Origin: Octadecabacter dasysiphoniae
GTDB taxonomy: Bacteria; Pseudomonadota; Alphaproteobacteria; Rhodobacterales; Rhodobacteraceae
Assembly: GCF_021532615.1 (NCBI RefSeq)
Contig: NZ_JAKGAQ010000001.1
Location: 496,001-560,000, forward strand
Length of the DNA stretch: 64,000 bases
Direction: 5' to 3'
In this document: piece after piece, positions 34,312 to 44,000 of the stretch
Layout of the letters: each line of letters begins with the position of its first letter
Position numbering within the stretch: the first letter of the stretch is position 1
Program-made: the position numbers and the translations under genes
Notes under the pieces: generated by a model
Databases searched by the model: none
What the model was told of the DNA's origin: nothing
Seen by the model: the letters and a program-made list of their open reading frames with translations, nothing else

Positions 34312-35156
34312 AGGCTGGTTGCGGGGGCCAGCCCCAAGGCGTGGCACACATCGCGCGTAAGTTCGGGTTTGTTGAGCGTGTAGAAATGCAAATGCTCCAC
34401 CCCTTCGATCAGCAATGTGTCGCACAATTCGCTGGCGTGGGCCGTTGCCAAAAGATCGACGGTGTCCGGCGTTGCGTTGCCAAATGCATCGCGCAGTACC
34501 TGCGGGATGGCGGTGCCGCATTGATCCGCGAAGGTCTGCACGCCGGACCAGTTTTCGATTGGTAGAACGCCGGGCAGGATTGGTGCAGTGATGCCCGCAT
34601 CCGCGCAGGCATCGCGAAAGCGCAGGAAAGTTTCGGCTTCAAAGAAGAACTGCGTGATGGCGCGGGTCGCACCGGCGTCGATTTTCGCCTTGAGGTGGTC
34701 GATGCACGCGGCTTGGCTGGCAGCATCGGGGTGGGTTTCGGGGTAGGCGCCCACGGTGACGTCAAACCCTTTGTCCGCAAGGGCGCGGGTCAGATCAATC
34801 GCGCCGTCAAATCCGTCTGGATGGGACTGGTAGGCGCCTGTGCCTTTGGGGGGATCGCCGCGCAGGGCAACGATGTGGGTCACCCCCGAGGCGCGATAGC
34901 TTTCGGCGATGTCGAGCGTTTCGCGCCGCGTTGCATCCACACATGTCAAATGCGCCGCGACGTTCAGATCCGTCGCCTGCCCAAGTGCTGCGACCGCTTC
35001 GTGGGTCAGTTTGCGGGTCGTGCCGCCCGCGCCATACGTGACAGAGACAAAATCCGGTTGCAGCGGCGCGAGCGTTTGCACGCAGTCCCACAGCCTGAAC
35101 GACGCCTGAACTGTTTTGGGCGGGAAGAATTCGAAGGACACGGACGGGCGGTGCAT
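34296..35156 (-). CDS. metF: Methylenetetrahydrofolate reductase
   Basis: A 286-residue flavoenzyme reducing 5,10-methylene- to 5-methyl-tetrahydrofolate for methionine synthesis. VSFEFFPPKT (6-15), FVSVTYGAGGTTR (near 40), HLTCVDATRRE, ALRGDPPKG and TQFFFEAETFLRFRD are all family signatures. The start at 35156 is chosen by AGGAG 7 bases upstream. It is divergent from metR, with a MetR-like site in the gap, so control by homocysteine/MetR is expected. The gene also links to the sox and carnitine one-carbon flow. Confidence 0.95.
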   Translation of the reverse strand: MHRPSVSFEFFPPKTVQASFRLWDCVQTLAPLQPDFVSVTYGAGGTTRKLTHEAVAALGQATDLNVAAHLTCVDATRRETLDIAESYRASGVTHIVALRGDPPKGTGAYQSHPDGFDGAIDLTRALADKGFDVTVGAYPETHPDAASQAACIDHLKAKIDAGATRAITQFFFEAETFLRFRDACADAGITAPILPGVLPIENWSGVQTFADQCGTAIPQVLRDAFGNATPDTVDLLATAHASELCDTLLIEGVEHLHFYTLNKPELTRDVCHALGLAPATSLQNVA

Positions 35157-35202
35157 GGTTTTCTCCTCATAGGGTTGCCCTATAATCGGTCTTTGCGTTA
35201 CA

Positions 35203-35215
35203 TGAGGCAAATTCA
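35203..35215. promoter_or_regulatory. Probable MetR operator between metF and metR
   Basis: TGAGGCAAATTCA matches the MetR consensus TGAA-N5-TTCA with one change. It lies 47 bases upstream of metF and 32 bases before metR, where a divergent LysR-type operator is expected. Confidence 0.55.
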
Positions 35216-35247
35216 TAACTTTCACGAAGATCATGAGGCCTCCTCAG

Positions 35248-36153
35248 ATGCATATCGAGTTCCGCCACCTACGCACGATCAAGGCGATCCATGAAACCGG
35301 AGGGCTGGCCCGCGCTGCGGACACTTTGGGGATCACGCAATCCGCGCTGAGCCATCAGATCAAGGGGATCGAGGACCAAGCGGGCGTGGAGCTGTTTGTG
35401 CGACGATCCAAGCCATTGAAATTATCGTCGGCGGGGCAACGATTGCTGGCCGCCGCGGACCGGATTTTGCCCGAGGTCGCAGCCCTTGAGGCGGAGTTTG
35501 CCGGGTTGGTGCAGGGCAGCACGGGGCGGATGCACATCGCGATTGAATGTCACGCCTGTTTTGAATGGCTGTTTCCAGTGCTTGAGGGGTTTCGCAAGGC
35601 GTGGCCGGATGTGGATGTGGATATTCGCCCCGGCCTTGCGTTTGATGCTTTGCCAGCCTTACGCAAAGAACAAGTCGATCTGGTGGTGTCGTCTGACCCC
35701 GAAGACCTGCCCGGTGTGACGTTCCTGCCGTTGTTTGATTATGACCCTGTGTTTGTGGCGGCCACCAACCATCCATTGGCGCAAAAGGAATTCATCGAGG
35801 CAGAGGATTTTCGCGACGAGACGCTGATCACCTATCCCGTGGATCGCGCGCGGCTGGATGTGTTTTCCCAGCTTTTGACGCCCGCCAAGGTTGCCCCGCG
35901 TGACGTGCGACAGGTTGAACTGACGGCTGTTATTTTATTGCTGGTCGCATCGGGGCGCGGTGTGGCTGTGCTGCCCGATTGGGTGGTGCGTCAGGCGTCC
36001 TATGGGTCCGATTATATCACGCGGCCCTTAACTAAGACGGGATTGACCCGCCGTCTTTATGCCGCGGTGCGTGATGGTGATGCGGATTTGCCGTTTGTGG
36101 CGCATCTGGTGCGAAATGCCCGCCAAGAAGCGGTGAAATTACAGCGCGCCTAG
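35248..36153 (+). CDS. metR: LysR-type regulator MetR
   Basis: A 301-residue LysR regulator. The winged HTH covers IEFRHLRTIKAIHETGGLAR...ALSHQIKGIED (3-52), the opening typical of MetR. The effector domain contains IAIECHACFEWLFPVL (near 100), the MetR homocysteine-pocket segment. It should activate metF, and perhaps metE/metH elsewhere. Start 35248 (MHIEFRHL) is favoured over ATG 35233 because it gives the family N terminus. It overlaps the convergent GGDEF-EAL gene by 15 bases. Confidence 0.87.
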   Translation: MHIEFRHLRTIKAIHETGGLARAADTLGITQSALSHQIKGIEDQAGVELFVRRSKPLKLSSAGQRLLAAADRILPEVAALEAEFAGLVQGSTGRMHIAIECHACFEWLFPVLEGFRKAWPDVDVDIRPGLAFDALPALRKEQVDLVVSSDPEDLPGVTFLPLFDYDPVFVAATNHPLAQKEFIEAEDFRDETLITYPVDRARLDVFSQLLTPAKVAPRDVRQVELTAVILLLVASGRGVAVLPDWVVRQASYGSDYITRPLTKTGLTRRLYAAVRDGDADLPFVAHLVRNARQEAVKLQRA

Positions 36154-38076
36154 GGTGGTTTTCTGGTCTTGCAGCTGCTGACAGGCTGGCGCGAAGGCAA
36201 CCGCGGGGCTGAACAGGAACCCCTGTGCGGTGATGCAACCCATGTTGATCAAATCACGACTTTGGGCTTGGGTTTCGACGCCTTCTGCCACGACGCTGAC
36301 GCCGAGGCCGGACGCGATGTTGAGGAAACCGCGCACCAGAACTTCGGCGGTGGGATCATGGCCAAGCCCTGCCACGAAGCTGGTGTCGATCTTTAGTTCA
36401 TCAAAATCCAGCTGGCGCAGGTGGTGGAAGGATGCAAATCCGGTGCCGAAATCATCCAGCGAAATCCGCACGCCAAGTTCGCGAAAACTGGCGATCGAGG
36501 CCTGAATGGTATCGGCGGCGCGGGCAATAAAGACATCTTCGGTGATTTCGAACGTCAGATGTTTGGCGGCGTCGGGGTTGTCGGCCACAATGTTTTTGAG
36601 ATCCTGACGGCCCGAATAGGTCGCAAGCGCGACTTCGGACACGTTCAAGGACACTTGCCCCGGATCAAGCCCGGCGTTGAGCATGGTGTTGATGTCACCC
36701 ACAACCTGATTGGCGATGGACATCATCAGATCGCCCTGAAGGCCGAGTTCGTCAATCTGGTCAATGAATTCGGATGGCAGGTGGATTTCGTTTGGGCCGC
36801 GTTCCCAGCGGGCGAGGGCCTCAAACCCGATGATCTGTCCGGTCGGGAGGTGAATTTTCGGCTGGTAATAGGGTTTCAAGGACCGGTCCGAGATGCTTTC
36901 GATCAGCAGTTGTTTGTTTTCAGCGGTCATGCGCGGCGCGAACAGGTGGGGTTGGTACAAAACCGGCGCGCCGCTGGGGGAGGATTTGGCGGCGAACATC
37001 GCCTGATCCGCCGCGGAACACAGGGCTTGTACCGATGGCAGGTGGCCGCCGCCGGTGGCTGCGGCGCCGACGCTTGCCACGATTTTGAGGGAGCGTGCGT
37101 TCCAGTGGATGGGGCGGGCGATTGTCCGGGCGATGGCGACGCCGTATTCCATGATCCCGTCCGTATCGCCCAAATCGTGTACCGCGCAGACAAATTCATC
37201 CCCGCCCAAACGCCCCACGATGCCGGACTGCCCGATAAGGGCCTGCAAACGTTCTGCGGTCTGGATCAGGACTTCGTCGCCTGCCTCGTGGCTGTAGGTG
37301 TCATTGATGGGTTTGAAGCTGTCGAGGTCTACCAGAAAAACCGTTATTTCCCCGCCGGTTAGATTGCGATCTTCGAGCATGACATCAAGTGCGACGTCAA
37401 AGGCGCGCCGGTTCAGGATTCCTGTCAGCGTGTCCAGACGGTGGGATTCTTCGAGCTGTGCGAGGCGCTGCTTTGACTCGCGCTCGGCTTTGAAGAGGTC
37501 TGCTTCGGTGGTGAGGTGTTGGCGCAGCGTGTCGATTGAGCTGTACAGGAACAACACCAGAAAACCTGCGGCGACCCCCCATTGCGTTGTCGTTGAACTG
37601 AGCGGTGCGGATTGGCGTAGCACGAAAAAGGCGATCACCATCATCATCATGGCTGGCAGCAGCATCACGCACAGAAATGTTGGCACGCGCGACCACGTGT
37701 TTGCCAGATAGACCTGAACCCCCATGATCCACATCATTGCGGTGATCTTGACCGCGAGCGACGGGTCTTGGGCCAGATACAGCGCCGGAAACAGATAGAG
37801 CACCGTATTGATGCTGCACAAAATCAGCGCGAACAGAATGACGCGGTCCGTATCGAGCGCGTGAAACAGGGTCTTGCGGCGCAATATCTGGTTCAGGCAG
37901 ACCTCACCCGCGATGACCGCCGCGAAAACAGCCATTGCGACGCGGGGATGGCCCACAGACCAGCACAGCCCACACACCAGCAGGATCCCTGCGATCTGCA
38001 ACGGCATGTCGCGCTGCGTCAGACGGGCGACGGTCCTGTATTGGGGGCGTGCAGAGGCTACGATTCGGTTAAACAC
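36139..38076 (-). CDS. Membrane GGDEF-EAL protein (c-di-GMP turnover)
   Basis: A 645-residue protein. The N-terminal part has about five membrane segments (residues 25-195) with no recognised sensor name. A coiled-coil linker (ERESKQRLAQLEES) leads to a GGDEF domain with an intact RLGGDEF site, then an EAL domain with GFEALARW and DDFGTGFASF and EGVET motifs. Both catalytic sites look complete, so it could make and break c-di-GMP. No RxxD inhibition site is visible upstream of GGDEF. Which activity dominates cannot be read. Confidence 0.9.
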   Translation of the reverse strand: MFNRIVASARPQYRTVARLTQRDMPLQIAGILLVCGLCWSVGHPRVAMAVFAAVIAGEVCLNQILRRKTLFHALDTDRVILFALILCSINTVLYLFPALYLAQDPSLAVKITAMMWIMGVQVYLANTWSRVPTFLCVMLLPAMMMMVIAFFVLRQSAPLSSTTTQWGVAAGFLVLFLYSSIDTLRQHLTTEADLFKAERESKQRLAQLEESHRLDTLTGILNRRAFDVALDVMLEDRNLTGGEITVFLVDLDSFKPINDTYSHEAGDEVLIQTAERLQALIGQSGIVGRLGGDEFVCAVHDLGDTDGIMEYGVAIARTIARPIHWNARSLKIVASVGAAATGGGHLPSVQALCSAADQAMFAAKSSPSGAPVLYQPHLFAPRMTAENKQLLIESISDRSLKPYYQPKIHLPTGQIIGFEALARWERGPNEIHLPSEFIDQIDELGLQGDLMMSIANQVVGDINTMLNAGLDPGQVSLNVSEVALATYSGRQDLKNIVADNPDAAKHLTFEITEDVFIARAADTIQASIASFRELGVRISLDDFGTGFASFHHLRQLDFDELKIDTSFVAGLGHDPTAEVLVRGFLNIASGLGVSVVAEGVETQAQSRDLINMGCITAQGFLFSPAVAFAPACQQLQDQKTTLGAL

Positions 38077-38297
38077 ACACGGTCCTTGCGGTTGCTGGCG
38101 CTATTTAAGCATAAATTGACCAGTCGGAGTGTTAAAGCCATCAACAATTTGCACCGAATTGAGAATGGCCCTTGTGACGTGGTGTGGAACGGCCTTATCG
38201 GGCGTTCTTCCCCCCCTTGTCCACTCATCAGTGAAGGCCTATACGCCGCGGAACGTCAGTGCGGGGCCAATATGGGCCGCTGCCAAAGGAGAACGAC

Positions 38298-39086
38298 ATG
38301 GTTGCCAGTGCGAACCTCAATGTGATGATGAAAACGGCCCGCCGCGCGGGGCGTGCATTGTTGAAAGACTTTGGCGAAGTCGAGAACCTTCAGGTGTCGA
38401 CGAAGGGCCCGGGCGATTTTGTAAGCCGTGCGGATCGCAACGCGGAATATCTGATCAAAGAAGCCCTGATGGAAGCCCGCCCGACCTATGGTTTTCTGGG
38501 CGAAGAAGGCACCGAGATTGAGGGCCAGGACCCGACACGCCGCTGGATCGTTGACCCGCTGGATGGCACCACGAATTACCTGCACGGTTTACCCCATTGG
38601 GCCGTGTCCATCGCGCTGGAACACAAAGGCGAAGTTGTTATCGGCGTCATTTACGACCCGATGAAGGACGAATTGTTCTTTGCCGAAAAGGGCAGTGGCG
38701 CGTGGATGAACGAAAAGCGTTTGCGCGTTTCGGGCCGCACCACGATGATTGAATCCGTATTTTCAACCGGATTGCCGTTTGCGGGCCGTGCGGATTTGCC
38801 AGCCACTTTGCAAGACCTGGCGCGGATTCTGCCGACCTGTGCCGGTGTGCGCCGCTGGGGCACGGCATCACTGGATTTGGCCTATGTTGCCGCGGGCCGG
38901 TATGACGGGTTCTGGGAACGGCGCCTGAAATCCTGGGATATGGCTGCGGGCCTGATCATTGTGCGCGAGGCGGGGGGCATTGTTGAATCCCTGAACCCGG
39001 CGAACAACATTCTGGAGAGCGGCGAAGTGATTTGCGCCGCAGAGCCGATTTTCGAGAAGTTCGCGAAGGTTATTCGCACCACCTAA
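38298..39086 (+). CDS. suhB: Inositol monophosphatase family protein
   Basis: A 262-residue Mg2+-dependent phosphatase. The FLGEEGTE (metal 1), IVDPLDGTTNYLHG and SWDMAAGLIIVREAGG motifs are complete. Family members hydrolyse inositol-1-phosphate; SuhB homologues also act in ribosomal RNA antitermination, so both roles are possible. AAAGGAGA lies 7 bases before the ATG. The 221-base gap upstream shows no other feature. Confidence 0.87.
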   Translation: MVASANLNVMMKTARRAGRALLKDFGEVENLQVSTKGPGDFVSRADRNAEYLIKEALMEARPTYGFLGEEGTEIEGQDPTRRWIVDPLDGTTNYLHGLPHWAVSIALEHKGEVVIGVIYDPMKDELFFAEKGSGAWMNEKRLRVSGRTTMIESVFSTGLPFAGRADLPATLQDLARILPTCAGVRRWGTASLDLAYVAAGRYDGFWERRLKSWDMAAGLIIVREAGGIVESLNPANNILESGEVICAAEPIFEKFAKVIRTT

Positions 39087-39093
39087 GTCTGTC

Positions 39094-39477
39094 TTACAGG
39101 TCTGCGAAAATATCGATCTGGTAGCCGTCGGGATCTTTGACGGTTGCATATCGTTGCCCCCAAAAGGCGTCCCATGGGTCTACCGTCAGGGTGTGGCCTG
39201 CGTCCTTTAGGGCGGCTGCAACTGCGTCCACCTCAGCGGGGGTGTCGCATAGCATCGCAAAACTGGAATGGTTTGGTGGCGTCGGCGCGTGCCCTGTGAG
39301 CTGTTCCATCAGTTCTGCGGTGTCGATCATCAGGCGCACTTCGCCGGGTTTGGCCACGGGTTCCACGTGTTTGTCATCGGCCCCCCAACTGGGAAACTGA
39401 AACCCGAGCAATTCGTAAAAGGCGACGGTTTTCGCCATATCTTTGGACGATACGGCAACAGCATCAAGTTTGATCAT
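39094..39477 (-). CDS. VOC-family protein (glyoxalase/bleomycin-resistance fold)
   Basis: A 127-residue protein. IKLDAVAVSSKDMAKTVAFYELLGFQF opens the vicinal-oxygen-chelate fold, and the end has AFWGQRYATVKDPDGYQIDIF. The second metal position Glu/Asp is not clear, so activity is uncertain. It lies 3 bases after the GFA gene (same strand) and may share its operon. Possible roles are glyoxalase-like detoxification or small-molecule binding. Confidence 0.75.
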   Translation of the reverse strand: MIKLDAVAVSSKDMAKTVAFYELLGFQFPSWGADDKHVEPVAKPGEVRLMIDTAELMEQLTGHAPTPPNHSSFAMLCDTPAEVDAVAAALKDAGHTLTVDPWDAFWGQRYATVKDPDGYQIDIFADL

Positions 39478-39480
39478 GGA

Positions 39481-39858
39481 TTAGGCCTTTGCGTCAGAGG
39501 GATGATTGACCCCGTCGTTCCAGACGATGGGTTCGTGTTCGGCAGGGTTCACGCCCTCGATGCCGCCCATGTTGACGCCGTATTCATTGGTGTTGGAGCG
39601 GCGGCGATGGTGCGTGTAAATCCCGCAGGTCTTGCAGAAATGGTGCTGGGCCGTGCTGGTGCCGAAGGTATAAAGCGTGAGGTTATCCGCGCCGCGCACG
39701 ATTTCAAGATCGCCCACGTTGACGGTGACGGCTGCCACAGTGCGGCGGCGGCAGAACGAACAATCGCAGCGCCGTGCGGTGTTCAGCCCATCGGCCAGCG
39801 TCACCTTGAGTTCAACCGCGCCGCAATGGCATGTCACTTTGGTCAGGTCGGTCGTCAT
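39481..39858 (-). CDS. GFA/CENP-V family zinc protein, copy 1
   Basis: A 125-residue protein with the family cysteines: VTCHCGAVEL (8-17), RCDCSFCRRR (28-37) and HHFCKTCGIYTHHRRR (72-88). It binds structural and catalytic zinc. The named activity of the family (S-hydroxymethylglutathione formation) is shown only for some members. It overlaps the next GFA gene by 4 bases; the two are about half identical by eye, which indicates a tandem duplication. Confidence 0.8.
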   Translation of the reverse strand: MTTDLTKVTCHCGAVELKVTLADGLNTARRCDCSFCRRRTVAAVTVNVGDLEIVRGADNLTLYTFGTSTAQHHFCKTCGIYTHHRRRSNTNEYGVNMGGIEGVNPAEHEPIVWNDGVNHPSDAKA

Positions 39859-40232
39859 GGGGTGTCCTTTGTGTAATCGTCGGGCACGTAATTTATGCCA
39901 TCAAGCCACGGCATCGGATCATGATCCTGCGGGTGCGCGCCGTCAATCGCGGCAAGGTTGATCGCGTAACCGTCTGCGGGATTGGCGTGTTGATGGTGGG
40001 TGAAAATGCCGCAATGGCGACAGAAATAGTGCTGCGTTTGGCGCGTGCCCCACAGGTAAAGCGACAGATCGTTTGCCCCTTTGATCACGTCGACATCGCC
40101 TTGATTGGCGAACACCACCGCCGCGCCGCGTTTGGCGCAGAAATCGCAATTGCAGCGCCGTGCGTTTGAAACGGGTTCGGCCAGTGTCACGGCAAGTTCA
40201 ACTGCGCGGCAATGGCATGTCACTTTGGTCAT
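39855..40232 (-). CDS. GFA/CENP-V family zinc protein, copy 2
   Basis: A 125-residue paralogue of the downstream gene. VTCHCRAVEL, RCNCDFCAKRG and HYFCRHCGIFTHH are present; the first motif has CHCR in place of CHCG. It is translationally coupled on both sides: its stop overlaps the copy 1 start, and its start overlaps the rhomboid stop by 4 bases. Glutathione-linked formaldehyde handling would fit methylated-amine catabolism but is inference. Confidence 0.8.
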   Translation of the reverse strand: MTKVTCHCRAVELAVTLAEPVSNARRCNCDFCAKRGAAVVFANQGDVDVIKGANDLSLYLWGTRQTQHYFCRHCGIFTHHQHANPADGYAINLAAIDGAHPQDHDPMPWLDGINYVPDDYTKDTP

Positions 40233-40969
40233 CTGCGCCTCACGACGATGGGGATGTTGGACCTTGGATAGTCGGTTTCGGGGTGGGGGGGATGACCGTG
40301 GGTGCGGTCCCAGTACCGCGTTCCGCCCCGTTGCAACCAGACTGGAATTGTCAAAATCAAACCCGCAACGAAGCCGCCCACATGGGCCCAGTAGGCCGTG
40401 CCGCCGCCGTTCAGATCACTGCCCAAACCATTGAACACCTGAAGCGCCATCCACACGCCCAACACGATGAAAGACGGGATCGGAAGGATGCGAAAGAAGA
40501 TGATGAAAAAGATGAAAATATCGATGCGTGCTTTGGGAAACATCAACAGATAGCCGCCCATCACGCCCGCGATGGCCCCTGATGCACCGACCATCGGGAT
40601 GCGGCTGAACGGTTCGAACATGAACTGGATATAGGCCGCGACAAGCCCGCAAAGGACATAGAAGATCAAGAACGGGACGTGGCCCATTTCTTCTTCCATG
40701 TTATCGCCGAAAATCCACAAAAACAGCATGTTACCAGCCAAATGCATAAAGCCGCCGTGCAGAAACATATGGGTGAAGAACCCGGTGTAGCCCTCACCGC
40801 GTTCAAATAGGACGGGCCAGAAGGCGTAGTCGTACAAGAACAGATTGGCCGCACTTACGTCGCTGAGGGCGCCGTATTGCCACAGATAAATCACGACGTT
40901 GATGCCAATCAGCGCGTAGGTGACGAAGGGCGTCTTCTGGGACGGGTTGTGATCGCGGATAGGAAGCAT
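40229..40969 (-). CDS. Rhomboid-family intramembrane serine protease
   Basis: A 246-residue membrane protein. The catalytic Ser is S130 in VGASGAIAG and the base is H196 in YWAHVGGF, with the HxxxN (HLAGNMLFL) helix before them. Seven hydrophobic segments can be drawn. Both catalytic residues are intact, so it should cleave transmembrane substrates. It is the first gene of a minus-strand run with the two GFA genes and the VOC gene. A 42-base gap separates it from putA. Confidence 0.88.
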   Translation of the reverse strand: MLPIRDHNPSQKTPFVTYALIGINVVIYLWQYGALSDVSAANLFLYDYAFWPVLFERGEGYTGFFTHMFLHGGFMHLAGNMLFLWIFGDNMEEEMGHVPFLIFYVLCGLVAAYIQFMFEPFSRIPMVGASGAIAGVMGGYLLMFPKARIDIFIFFIIFFRILPIPSFIVLGVWMALQVFNGLGSDLNGGGTAYWAHVGGFVAGLILTIPVWLQRGGTRYWDRTHGHPPHPETDYPRSNIPIVVRRR

Positions 40970-41011
40970 GGGGGGACCGTCCGCGATAGGGCGCGGACGG
41001 TCAAGGGGGGA

Positions 41012-44000
41012 TTAGCGGCGCGCAGGGCCGCCGACGTCCGCCAAAAGCGCGGCATTGCCGCCCGCCGCCGTGGTGTCGATGCAGATGTGGCGTTCGTGCA
41101 GAACATGGCCCGCATCAAGCGCGCCCGTGATCAGTGGCACGATTGGCCCTGTGCGTTCAGACAAGGCCTGTTCATAGGCGCGCGCAGTGTCTGCGTCGCC
41201 GTCCCAAACCACCGCTGCGCAGTCCAGTGTCACCAATGCGGAGGCCGGAAATTGTGCATCCGGTACGGTTGGCACGCCGCCCATCACCGTGTCGGCGTCT
41301 GCTTGCAGGCGTTCATCGGGGATGATCGCGATACCGCCCAAGGCTGTCACGGTGTCCGCTTGTGCGCGGGCATCGGGGCCAAGGCACGCGATCGGGCCGC
41401 GTGGATGGGCGGACAGACGGTTGGATTCGCCTGTTGGCCCGGGCAGATCGACGGCCTCTGACGAGGGGATTGGCGGCACGCCGAGAGATGCGGCAAATCG
41501 TGCCATATATTGCGGCCCGCCCGCCTTTGGGCCGGTGCCTGACAAGCCTTCGCCGCCAAACGGCTGGCTGCCCACAACCGCACCGATCTGGTTACGGTTG
41601 ACGTAGATGTTGCCGGCGTGGATTTCTTCCACGATCTTTTGCACGCGGTCATCGATGCGGGTGTGCAGCCCGAACGTAAGGCCGTATCCGGTGGCGTTGA
41701 TATCAGCGATAACGCGGTCCAGATCGCGGGCCTTGTAGGTGACGACGTGCAGCACGGGGCCGAAAATTTCGCGGGTCAGATCGCTGATGCCGTCGATTTT
41801 CAGAACGGTCGGGGCTACGAAGGTGCCGCCGCTGGGCAGATCGAGCGCGTAGATCTGGCGGCCTTCGGATTTGGCCAGATTGATGTGATCCTGAATGCCT
41901 TTGCGCGCGGCGTCGTCGATGACAGGGCCGACATCTGTGCTGAGGTGCCACGGATCGCCCATGGCCAGTTCTTTCATCGCGCCCTTGAGCATGTGGGTGA
42001 CTTTGTCTGCGACGTCTTCTTGCAAATACAGCACGCGCAGGGCCGAACAGCGCTGACCTGCCGATTGGAACGCCGATTGCACGATGTCGCGCACGGCGTG
42101 TTCGGGCAGGGCGGTGGAATCCACGATCATGGCGTTCAGCCCGCCTGTTTCCGCAATAAGCGGCGTGCCGGGGGTGCAGTTGTGTGCCATGGCGGTGCGG
42201 ATTTTGAGCGCTGTGGCGGTAGACCCGGTGAAGGCCACGCCGTTGATGCGCGCGTCAGACGTCAGCACGCCGCCGATGTCACCGCCACCGGGCAAAAGCT
42301 GTAAGGCCGATGCTGGCACGCCGGCCGCGTGCATGATCTGAACAGCGCGGTGCGCGATCAGGCCGGTTTGTTCGGCCGGTTTTGCAAGGACCGCATTACC
42401 GGAGGCCAGCGCGGCGGCGATTTGTCCGGTGAAGATCGCCAGCGGGAAATTCCACGGGCTGATACATGTCCAGATGCCGCGTGGAGTGGGGGCGCGGGCC
42501 TCAGCCTCGGCTGCGTAATAATACAGGAAATCAACGGCTTCGCGGACTTCACCGACAACGTCGAGCATGGTTTTGCCCGCTTCGCGGTGCAGCATCGCGA
42601 ACAATTCGGTTGCGTTGTCTTCGTAGGCTTTGGCGACGCGGCGCAGAATGGCGGCGCGTTCTGTTACGGGGGCGGACCATGGCTGGGCGGCACCGATTGC
42701 CGCTGTCGCATCCTCGGGCGTGGCCCATGTGATGTGGCCGACAGTATCATTGTGCAGGGCAGGATTGCGCACGGGACGTGCATCGGAATTTGAGTTTTTT
42801 TGCCTAGATGAAGTCAGGGGCGCAGCGTTCCATGTCTGGCGGTGGAACGGGGTGCGGCCTGTATCGATATCGCCAAGGGTCGGGCGATGCGTGATGTCCC
42901 AGCCGCGTGAATTGGCGCGGTGGGGTTCAAACAGGGCCGGGCCATGGGGCAAATCGGGTGTGTCGCCGATCTGGGCGAACGGATCAGCGGCGACGGTTTC
43001 TGGGGCGACGTCTTCGTCGACGATCTGGTTGACGAAACTGCTGTTGGCGCCGTTTTCAAGCAAGCGGCGCACGAGGTAGGCCAGCAGGTCTTCGTGCGCG
43101 CCAACGGGGGCATAGACGCGGCAATGAGTGCCTTCGTCTTTGAGCACAATTTTGTGCAGCACTTCGCCCATGCCGTGTAGGCGTTGGAATTCATAAGCAT
43201 CCACGCCGACGCCTGTGTCCTTGGCGATGTGCAGGATCGCGGCGACGGTGTGGGCGTTATGGGTGGCGAATTGCGGGTACAGACGGTCTGTCAGGCCCAG
43301 CAATTTACGCGCATTGGCGATGTAGCTGATGTCGGTGTGGGATTTGGCGGTGAACACCGGAAAGCCATCGAGGCCGAGCACCTGTGCGCGTTTGATTTCC
43401 GCGTCCCAATAGGCGCCTTTCACGAGGCGGACCATCAATTTGCGGTCGGTGCGCGCCGCGAGATCACCCAGCCAGTCAATTACGTGGCCTGCGCGCTGCC
43501 CGAAGGCTTGCACGACCACGCCAAATCCATCCCAGCCTGCCAGCGCAGGATCGCTGACCACGGCTTCGATGACGTCGAGGGACAGGGACAGACGGTCGGC
43601 TTCTTCGGCGTCGACGTTGAAACCCTGTCCGGCGGATTTGGCCAGCATGGCAAGGGAGCGCAGGCGCGGCACCAGTTCGGCCATGACGCGGTCGCGCTGG
43701 GCTTCTTCGTAGCGCGGATGCAGGGCGGACAGTTTGACGGAAATGCCCGGATTTTCGGCCACGGTGTCATGCACGCAGGCCTTGGCGATGTTGGAAATCG
43801 CGCGAGAATAGGCAAGGTGGTAGTGCTTTGCGTCCGCTTCTGTTCGGGCCGCTTCGCCGAGCATGTCGTAGCTGTAGGTAAAGCCGAGCGCTTCCATGCC
43901 CGCGGCGCGTTTCATCGCCTTTTCGATGTCCACCCCGAGCACGAATTGCTGACCCATCACGCGCATGGCGCGGCCGACGGCGGTGCGGATCACAGGTTCG

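Noticed and set aside
36421..37362. 313-codon plus-strand frame opposite the GGDEF-EAL gene
   Set aside because: A shadow of the c-di-GMP protein; no ribosome site and no domain.
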